Assembly (NCBI RefSeq): GCF_900177425.1
Contig: NZ_LT840184.1
Coordinates: 574,837-638,836 of the forward strand
Direction of reading: 5' to 3'
Source: Paenibacillus uliginis N3/975
Lineage (GTDB): Bacteria > Bacillota > Bacilli > Paenibacillales > Paenibacillaceae
DNA: 64,000 bases
The first letter of the stretch is position 1, and each line of letters begins with the position of its first letter. The notes below the pieces were generated by a model. That model searched no databases. It was given only the letters and a program-made list of their open reading frames with translations, and had not been told where the DNA came from. Positions 57,972 through 64,000 of the stretch are shown here, piece after piece. The position numbers and the translations under genes are program-made.

Positions 57972-58538
57972 ATGAGAATTGTAGGCATTGCCGGCTCAAA
58001 TATAGGCTCTAAAACAAGAACAGCAATGAATTATACATTGAAGGTAACCCGTGAAAAGTATCCGGACGCTGACATAACATTGCTTGATTTGGCCGATTAT
58101 CATATGGTTTTTAGCGATGGCCGAAATTATTGGGAATATGAAGGGGATACAAAATACGTGACCGAAACAATCATGGCCGCGGACGCCCTTATCATCGGGA
58201 CACCAACCTTTCAAGCTTCTATTCCAGCAGCGCTAAAAAATATTTTTGATTTATTGCCGATCAATGCATTTCGGGACAAGGTAGTGAGCATCTTTGTAAC
58301 TGCCGGGACAGCAAAACATTATTTAATGGTGGAACAGCAATTAAAGCCAATTTTATCTTATATGAAGGCGCATATCGTACCTGGTTATGTATTCATAGAA
58401 GAAAAGGATTTTCATCGAAAGGAAATAGTGAATGATGATATCCTGTTCCGTATTGAGCGTCTAGTAGAGGATACCGTATTACAAGTCAACGCGGTTGCCA
58501 GCATGCAACAAGCAAAAGATGCGGCATATGATTTCTAA
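57972..58538 (+). CDS. NADPH-dependent FMN reductase
   Basis: The 188-residue flavodoxin-fold protein has the N-terminal phosphate loop GIAGSNIGSKTR and the second motif GTPTFQASIPAALKNIFDLL near residue 75-95. It would supply reduced FMN or reduce quinones. AAAGGAGA precedes the ATG. It is the last gene of the MarR-controlled operon, followed by a strong terminator. Confidence 0.9.
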   Translation: MRIVGIAGSNIGSKTRTAMNYTLKVTREKYPDADITLLDLADYHMVFSDGRNYWEYEGDTKYVTETIMAADALIIGTPTFQASIPAALKNIFDLLPINAFRDKVVSIFVTAGTAKHYLMVEQQLKPILSYMKAHIVPGYVFIEEKDFHRKEIVNDDILFRIERLVEDTVLQVNAVASMQQAKDAAYDF

Positions 58539-58589
58539 TGAGGGCTTGCGGTGAAGCTCGGGAAAGTTGAATAACAAGTTTGGGGATTT

Positions 58590-58640
58590 GGGACTATCTT
58601 TCTGCAATTTAAAGCGCAGAAAAGATAGTCCCATTTTCAT
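58590..58640 (+). terminator. Terminator after the FMN reductase gene
   Basis: GGGACTATCTTTCTGC pairs with GCAGAAAAGATAGTCCC (one mismatch), followed by ATTTTCATTTTC. Confidence 0.9.
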
Positions 58641-58866
58641 TTTCAAAGCAGTAGGTCGTGTCCATTTATGCATCATCCATTTTTATCCCTCTAAAATGGA
58701 AAAATCCCCCTTCCTATATGATGAACTTCATTCCATTATAAAAATGACTGAATTTACATACATAACATTATTTTGTAATGGAGGTGTAGCGTTCGTACAA
58801 GTACAAGCAAGAAAGTGAGTAGTAAACTAACAAGGAGGTTGGAAAGAACATATTTTTGCATAATAT
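58641..58866. other. AT-rich stretch before the chitinase promoter region
   Basis: No gene or repeat is recognised. A possible weak promoter TTGGAA (58839-58844) and TAATAT (58861-58866), 16 bases apart, ends directly at the cre-like site. Confidence 0.4.
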
Positions 58867-58880
58867 GGTAACCGCTTACA
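58867..58880. promoter_or_regulatory. Probable cre site (CcpA binding)
   Basis: GGTAACCGCTTACA matches the cre consensus TGWAANCGNTNWCA at all but the first position. It lies 80 bases before the chitinase gene, consistent with carbon catabolite repression. Confidence 0.65.
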
Positions 58881-58960
58881 AAAAAACATCGCAGATAGGG
58901 GCTAATTTATAAATATTAAATCGAACTTATTTACAAAATTCAGTATTTAGAGGTGAACAT

Positions 58961-61900
58961 ATGCATAGATCTGGCCGGAAGAAGTATTCGAACATGATGG
59001 TTCTGTTCCTGAGCATGCTATTGGCGTTTGGTACATTGTTTAACGCTCCAACCTCATACGCTGAAACAGATGTTATTGAAAATCCTGCGGAAGCGCCTGC
59101 TCCTGAAGAGGTAGCTCCGGGAGAAGTTGTACCTGAGGAGGTTGCCCCGGTGGAACCACAAAATCCAGAAGGGACTCCTCAAGATCCGGAAGCACTTCCG
59201 CAGAATCCAGAGGCGGCTCCACAGAAACCAGAAACAGCTCAGGAATCAATTAAGGCGGCAAATGTCGGCCCTAAAAATCTTAGAGTCGTAGAAGTAACCC
59301 ATAACACCGTATCTTTGGAATGGGATCCTGCACCGGACATCAAGCATTACTGGATTTGGGATACCAATAACAAGTACATTTTCTGGGCGAACGATGGAGC
59401 TCAAACCGTGGGTGGATTGACACCTTCGACGACTTATTCTTTTTACGTCGGACCGAATGGAGTACAGGCACCTAATCTTACACCAGAACAAAAAAGTAAC
59501 GTAGTGACGTTTACAACATTGGAGGATGTAAGCGAATACAAGGATCCGCCTCTAACGCCACCAAGTTATTTAACAGTGACTGATGTCACGTATAACTCTG
59601 TAACGCTTGGCTGGGGGGGAGTTTCGAAGGCAACGGGATACGATTTTTATGTGAATGGCCAATGGATTAACGGTATATGGAGTAATACGGTAACCTCGAT
59701 TACCTATGCACCTGAATCTGGCATGGAATTAGGTAGAACATATACCTTCGAGGTTGGAGCACAAAACCCTCCAAATCCGGTTTCAGCGAATAGTAATAAA
59801 GTTAAGATTACGTGGGGAGAGCTTTCCTCTCCTGAGGATTTACAGGTTATAACAGCAACGAGAACAACAGCTTCACTGGGGTGGGCCCCTGTACCTGGAG
59901 CGACAAGTTATGATATTTTTCAGGATGGTAAGCTTGTAGGTTCAAGCGAAACAAATCGCTTTGTAGCAAATGGACTTACAGAAGGGCAAAACTATTCATT
60001 TACCGTCGTGGCTAAAAATAATCTGTGGGAGTCTCCGGCAAGCAGTGAAAAGACCGTTGTGCCAGGAAGCGAATATACCAATGTTACGTACTACACTTCA
60101 TGGTCTGGAATCGAAACACGAAACTTTAAACCAACTGACATTGACGTATCTCAAATTACGCATATCAATTATGCTTTTGCCGATTTATGTTGGAAGAAGT
60201 ATGGCACAGGCGCCGCAGCTTGCCAGAACGAGAATATTCCATTGCAAAAAGATTATGTATTCGATGGTGAGATGATTATTGGCGACCCTGAGGTGGATAT
60301 AAACAATTTTGAAACATTCGCAAACATTAGAAATCAAAATCCGCATTTGAAGATGATGATTTCGGTAGGCGGCTGGACCTGGTCCAAGAACTTCTCAAAC
60401 ATAGCAGCTACTGAAGAGACACGTCACACTTTTGCCAATTCGGTTGTGAAATTTCTAAGGGAGTACCGATTGGACGGAGTAGACATTGACTGGGAATACC
60501 CGGTTGAAGGTGGAGAAGATGACAACTCCAGACGACCGGAAGATAAAGAAAACTTTACACTTTTGATGAAAACGGTTCGTGATGCCTTAGATGGGGCCGG
60601 CTCAGAAGATGGTAAGTATTATCTTCTGACGATTGCTTCCGGACAAGGTGATAATTTTGTTGTGAATGCGGATTTTGTGAATTCCGCAAGCTATCTCGAT
60701 TTTATTAATATTATGACCTATGATTACAGCGGAAAAAATGATGTACTTGGTCATCACAATGCGCCGTTATTTTATGATAAAAACCATCCAGGCAGGAATG
60801 CCCCTAGAAATAATGTGCAGGGTGGAGCTTTAGGCCATTTAAACGGTGGAGTACCCAAGCATAAGCTAGTACTTGGGATTCCGTTCTATGGGAAGGGCTA
60901 TAGGGATTGTCTGCCCAATGGGCAATACCGGACCTGTGCCGGGGGCACGGAAACGGGGACATGGGAAGCCAATCTTTTTGATTACACCGATCTCGAGAGA
61001 AATTATGTGAACAAAAACGGCTATGTCCGTTATTGGAACGAGGCTTCGAAGGTAGCTTATCTGTATAACAGTGAGAACAAAGTCTTTATTACCTATAATG
61101 ATAAGGAGTCGATGTTATACAGCGCTTCTCTCGTAAAATCGTTGGATATTGCGGGAGTCATGAGCTGGGACATCAGCGGTGACCGTAACAAGACCCTGAA
61201 TACACAATTGGTGCATGACTTGCCGATTAACGGTACCGTGAATACGTCACAATTAACCGCTCCTTCTCAAATCTCGGTTACTTCCAAGCAGGCCAGATCG
61301 CTACAGTTGAAATGGAATGCTTCCGAGGGAGCCACAGGCTATGAGGTATACGTGAATAAGCAGTGGGTAGGCAATATAACAGAGCCGCAGTATACGATAA
61401 ACGCTCTTAAACCAGACACCGAATATTCTATTCATGTATTGGCGATTGAGAAGGCTAATGAGACCGTGCAAAGAGTATCCAGAAACAGTGACGTATTGAA
61501 AGTGACAACCTCATCAGATCCGGTGACTCCACCATCATCTGGGGGAGGAGGAGGAGAAACAACCACTTCGCCACCGACAACACCTGTACCAACAGATAAA
61601 GACAAAAATGAATTAGGAACTAGGGTCAGCAAAAATGGCAACACAACAGTAGTCACGTTGACAACGGATGCTGCAGCCATTAAAAAAATTGCTGATTCGG
61701 CTTCAACGACATTCAACATTGTTATTGATAGTGACGGCGGAAAGCCTGTGGAATTGACCGTACCTCAACAGATCATTGCGGCAATTGCCAAAAAGGGAGA
61801 GGAAGCTGCACTCTCGATCCGTATGAAGGACGCTGAATACAGCATTCCGATTCATGCGATTCATGGAACGGCTGACATTAAAATTTCGTTCCAAACGCCG

Positions 61901-62785
61901 GAGCAGAGTGTCTTGGATCAGATGAAAAAAGGGCTCGGTTCCAAGGGCATAACAGATCTAGTTCAACCGTTTGAGTTAAAGATTGAACAGATCGCTTCTG
62001 GGCAAACGGCCAAATCACTTACCGATATCGGAAAATACTATATTAGCCGCGTATTCACATTAAATGCGAAGGATATCGATGTGAATCGCATTTCCGGTGT
62101 GATCTTCATCCCGGGAAGCAACGAGCTTCGTCCTGTTCCAACGGTATTTAAAGTGAATGCGGATGGAACGGTTACTGTCGAAATGAAAACAAAAGGCAGC
62201 GGTATGTACGCTTTAATCAAAACTAACTACAACTTCCTGGACGCTACAAAGGGCTGGTTACAGAAGGATGTTCATCTGGCAGCCGCGAAGCTGATTGCCT
62301 CTGGAGAGAGTGCAAATATTTTCGGAGTGAACAAGAGCGCTACCCGAGCTGAGGTCGTGTCAATGATCGTAAGGGGCTTGGGGATCGTACCGGATTCAAC
62401 CAGTTCTGCGTTTAAAGATGTGGATGTAAAGTCCAAGTACGCTGGTGATATCGCAGCGGCATCAAAATTAGGTTTAATCCAAGGGAAAACGAAAGATACA
62501 TTTGATCCAGACGGATTGGTGACCCGTCAAGAGATCGCCGTTATGCTTGCGAATGCAATGAAGTACGCAGGCAAAACGGGTGAAGCCAAAGCGGGTGTGC
62601 TGGGGCATTTTGTTGATCAATCCGCTATTTCTTCTTATGCGAAATCGTCAGTGGCCTTTATCGTACAAGAGCAGATTATGAACGGGGTTTCCAAAACCCG
62701 TCTGGATCCTCAGTCGAACGTAACGAAAGCTCAGACTGCGGTGAGCGTGATGAGAATGCTGCGATCCTTACAACTATCTAATTAA
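58961..62785 (+). CDS. Cell-surface GH18 chitinase with FnIII and SLH domains
   Basis: The 1274-residue protein has a signal peptide cleaved near SYA (residue 36), a Pro/Glu-rich linker with repeated PEEVAP and NPE units (40-95), three FnIII domains (about 104-370), a GH18 catalytic domain (about 371-750), a fourth FnIII (about 765-852), a Gly/Thr/Pro linker, a domain of about 200 residues of unknown type, and three SLH repeats (about 1093-1273). The chitinase signatures are SVGGWTW and DGVDIDWEYP, with catalytic Glu in DxxDxDxE near 511. It would degrade chitin while bound to wall polymers. AGAGGTGA precedes the ATG. Confidence 0.94.
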   Translation: MHRSGRKKYSNMMVLFLSMLLAFGTLFNAPTSYAETDVIENPAEAPAPEEVAPGEVVPEEVAPVEPQNPEGTPQDPEALPQNPEAAPQKPETAQESIKAANVGPKNLRVVEVTHNTVSLEWDPAPDIKHYWIWDTNNKYIFWANDGAQTVGGLTPSTTYSFYVGPNGVQAPNLTPEQKSNVVTFTTLEDVSEYKDPPLTPPSYLTVTDVTYNSVTLGWGGVSKATGYDFYVNGQWINGIWSNTVTSITYAPESGMELGRTYTFEVGAQNPPNPVSANSNKVKITWGELSSPEDLQVITATRTTASLGWAPVPGATSYDIFQDGKLVGSSETNRFVANGLTEGQNYSFTVVAKNNLWESPASSEKTVVPGSEYTNVTYYTSWSGIETRNFKPTDIDVSQITHINYAFADLCWKKYGTGAAACQNENIPLQKDYVFDGEMIIGDPEVDINNFETFANIRNQNPHLKMMISVGGWTWSKNFSNIAATEETRHTFANSVVKFLREYRLDGVDIDWEYPVEGGEDDNSRRPEDKENFTLLMKTVRDALDGAGSEDGKYYLLTIASGQGDNFVVNADFVNSASYLDFINIMTYDYSGKNDVLGHHNAPLFYDKNHPGRNAPRNNVQGGALGHLNGGVPKHKLVLGIPFYGKGYRDCLPNGQYRTCAGGTETGTWEANLFDYTDLERNYVNKNGYVRYWNEASKVAYLYNSENKVFITYNDKESMLYSASLVKSLDIAGVMSWDISGDRNKTLNTQLVHDLPINGTVNTSQLTAPSQISVTSKQARSLQLKWNASEGATGYEVYVNKQWVGNITEPQYTINALKPDTEYSIHVLAIEKANETVQRVSRNSDVLKVTTSSDPVTPPSSGGGGGETTTSPPTTPVPTDKDKNELGTRVSKNGNTTVVTLTTDAAAIKKIADSASTTFNIVIDSDGGKPVELTVPQQIIAAIAKKGEEAALSIRMKDAEYSIPIHAIHGTADIKISFQTPEQSVLDQMKKGLGSKGITDLVQPFELKIEQIASGQTAKSLTDIGKYYISRVFTLNAKDIDVNRISGVIFIPGSNELRPVPTVFKVNADGTVTVEMKTKGSGMYALIKTNYNFLDATKGWLQKDVHLAAAKLIASGESANIFGVNKSATRAEVVSMIVRGLGIVPDSTSSAFKDVDVKSKYAGDIAAASKLGLIQGKTKDTFDPDGLVTRQEIAVMLANAMKYAGKTGEAKAGVLGHFVDQSAISSYAKSSVAFIVQEQIMNGVSKTRLDPQSNVTKAQTAVSVMRMLRSLQLSN

Positions 62786-62789
62786 ATTG

Positions 62790-62839
62790 AAGAGGGGGCG
62801 TCCCCAAAGGTCTGTTGGCCTGGGACCCTCCTCTTTTTT
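62790..62839 (+). terminator. Terminator after the chitinase gene
   Basis: AAGAGGGGGCGTCCC pairs with GGGACCCTCCTCTT, followed by six T residues. Confidence 0.88.
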
Positions 62840-62928
62840 CTGTTATGAGATGAGAATAAATCAAGAAACCTTTCTAACCAAGTTAACGTATATCCCAATA
62901 TCTTCAAAATTAGTGAGGGGGTTTAAGC

Positions 62929-63702
62929 ATGTCATTTTTTAATAAAATGTTGGCCAGTGTTGGAATTGGGGCGGTAGAGGTAAATACGCATCTTGAAAAA
63001 TCATCGTATTATCCCGGGGAAGATATAAGAGGAGTTATTCATATTAGGGGCGGGAACGTAGATCAAAACGTTGATCGAATCTACGTAAAGCTGATGACGG
63101 AATACATCAGAGAGCATGATGATAAGAAGTTCACGGAATCTTTCATCATTGCCAAAGTTAAACTATCGGACAGCCTGGTAGTAAAGCAGGGCGATAAGCT
63201 TGAAATTCCTTTTGAATTCCCACTCCCTCTGGAAACACCGCTTACCTTGTCCAGGCAGCCAGTTTGGGTGCATACAGGTTTGGATATCGAATATGCGATC
63301 GATCCGAAGGATCGGGATTTTATCGAAGTTACGCCGCACCCTTATACTTCAGTTGCACTGGATGCAGTATCGGAGCTCGGCTTCCAATTCAAGAAGGCAA
63401 CCTGTGAGCATCATCCCCGATTAGGCCGCGGGCTTCCTTTTGTTCAGGAAATCGAGTTTTATCCGGGACGTGAATATGCAAGTAGAATTACAGAGTTGGA
63501 GCTGATCATGTATCTGGAGTCTGACCGACTAACCGTTCTGGTGGAAATAGACCGTAGAGGAAGAGGCTTGTCCGGCTGGCTTGAACGCTCGTTCGATATG
63601 GATGAACGTCAATGCCGAATGATTTTGGAGAAGAGTGAACTGCAAAAGGGCCCAACGTACATTGCCGAAATCCTTAAAAATATGTTGGATAGACAAATAT
63701 AA
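62929..63702 (+). CDS. spo0M: Sporulation-control protein Spo0M
   Basis: The 257-residue protein matches Spo0M/SpoOM in length and in its arrestin-like N-terminal half (FFNKMLASVGIGAVEVNTHL, SSYYPGEDIRGVIHIRGGNV). Spo0M affects early sporulation and cell-envelope functions in B. subtilis through protein contacts; no catalytic site is known. GTGAGGGGG precedes the ATG. It stands alone between the chitinase terminator and the next gene. Confidence 0.92.
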   Translation: MSFFNKMLASVGIGAVEVNTHLEKSSYYPGEDIRGVIHIRGGNVDQNVDRIYVKLMTEYIREHDDKKFTESFIIAKVKLSDSLVVKQGDKLEIPFEFPLPLETPLTLSRQPVWVHTGLDIEYAIDPKDRDFIEVTPHPYTSVALDAVSELGFQFKKATCEHHPRLGRGLPFVQEIEFYPGREYASRITELELIMYLESDRLTVLVEIDRRGRGLSGWLERSFDMDERQCRMILEKSELQKGPTYIAEILKNMLDRQI

Positions 63703-63762
63703 TAAAACAACAAAGCAGTCGATTGAATTGAAATTTATGGTAGTAACCCTCATGAATTTTAG

Positions 63763-63768
63763 TATAAT
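63763..63768 (+). promoter_or_regulatory. Possible -10 box of the M3 peptidase gene
   Basis: TATAAT lies 35 bases before the start codon; no good -35 is seen at the expected distance. Confidence 0.4.
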
Positions 63769-63803
63769 AGATGTACTATATAACTGAAGGGAAGGGTTAT
63801 CGT

Positions 63804-64000
63804 ATGAAGTTTACGGAATATCCGTATAAGCGTCCTGACATTAAAGAAATTGAACAGCGGTTTAAAGAATTACTGAAAGCGTTTAATGAAGCATCCACTT
63901 TTGAAGAGCAGGATCAAGCGATGACGGCGATTAACGAGCTGCGCCATAACATGGATACCCAAGCCACACTGGCGAGCATCCGTCATTCGATCGACACCAC
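63804..64000 (+). CDS. M3-family oligoendopeptidase, N-terminal part
   Basis: The first 65 codons are present; the gene runs off the window. MKFTEYPYKRPDIKEIEQRF and TLASIRHSIDT are typical of the N-terminus of M3-family oligoendopeptidases (PepF-like zinc peptidases of the cytoplasm), but the HExxH site lies outside. GAAGGG precedes the ATG. Confidence 0.8.
   Translation, partial: MKFTEYPYKRPDIKEIEQRFKELLKAFNEASTFEEQDQAMTAINELRHNMDTQATLASIRHSIDT

Noticed and set aside
58567..58818. 83-codon frame after the FMN reductase gene
   Set aside because: It starts inside a strong terminator hairpin and lacks a ribosome binding site.

Overview
The window looks like chromosome of a Paenibacillus or a close relative (Bacillota). 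The evidence is the 5S rRNA 3' end followed by a dense tRNA cluster, the conserved order sigW-rsiW-cdaA-cdaR-glmM-glmS with a glmS ribozyme, strong AGGAGG-type ribosome binding sites, a Spo0M homologue and an SLH-anchored surface chitinase. Genus is inferred from gene order and sequence style; no search was run.

Layout. 1-1230: end of a 5S rRNA gene and eleven tRNA genes (Asn, Thr, Glu, Val, Gln, Lys, Leu, Gly, Arg, Pro, Gly) closed by a terminator. 1473-12316: core genes for PEP carboxylase, the sigma-W/anti-sigma pair, the c-di-AMP cyclase CdaA with its regulator CdaR, and GlmM and GlmS, which make amino-sugar precursors for the wall. A sigma-W-type promoter lies between sigW and rsiW, and glmS is preceded by a good sigma-A promoter and the self-cleaving glmS ribozyme.

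12.3-58.6 kb is an accessory region of uneven base composition, rich in regulator-plus-efflux or regulator-plus-detoxification modules and in broken genes. In order: a nonsense-mutated XRE regulator and a frameshifted M24 peptidase; an RsgA-like GTPase and an APH-type kinase behind a leader with a short ORF and hairpins; an intact IS150-type IS3 element sitting inside that operon's terminator; a DDE transposase fragment; a possible Tn7-like remnant; XRE, MerR/SDR, and TetR-MFS-ABC modules; a short array of small genes (NUDIX, DinB) separated by a repeated CTAACGGG motif; a second copy of the Tn7-like 5' end; a TetR gene and a broken CPBP gene; a frameshifted histidine kinase; a TetR/hydrolase pair; a divergent TetR / MFS-LLM-hydrolase operon; LysE and XRE-cupin genes; an ABC-F gene with a classic attenuation leader; a large hydrolase divergent from a two-component system; a MocR regulator with EamA transporters; a chloramphenicol acetyltransferase gene under translational attenuation; a MarR-NmrA module flanked by two copies of a MerR-type promoter; and a MarR-controlled operon resembling mhq genes for quinone or aromatic detoxification.

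58.9-64.0 kb returns to longer, host-like genes: a 1274-residue SLH chitinase with a probable cre site, spo0M, and the start of an M3-family oligoendopeptidase cut by the window edge.

The most interesting signals are the CTAACGGG cassette-like array (27.5-29.0 kb), the paired Tn7-like ends, and three separate ribosome-sensing leaders (RsgA-like/APH, ABC-F, cat). Start codons were moved from the longest ORF where a ribosome binding site and the family N-terminus supported it.
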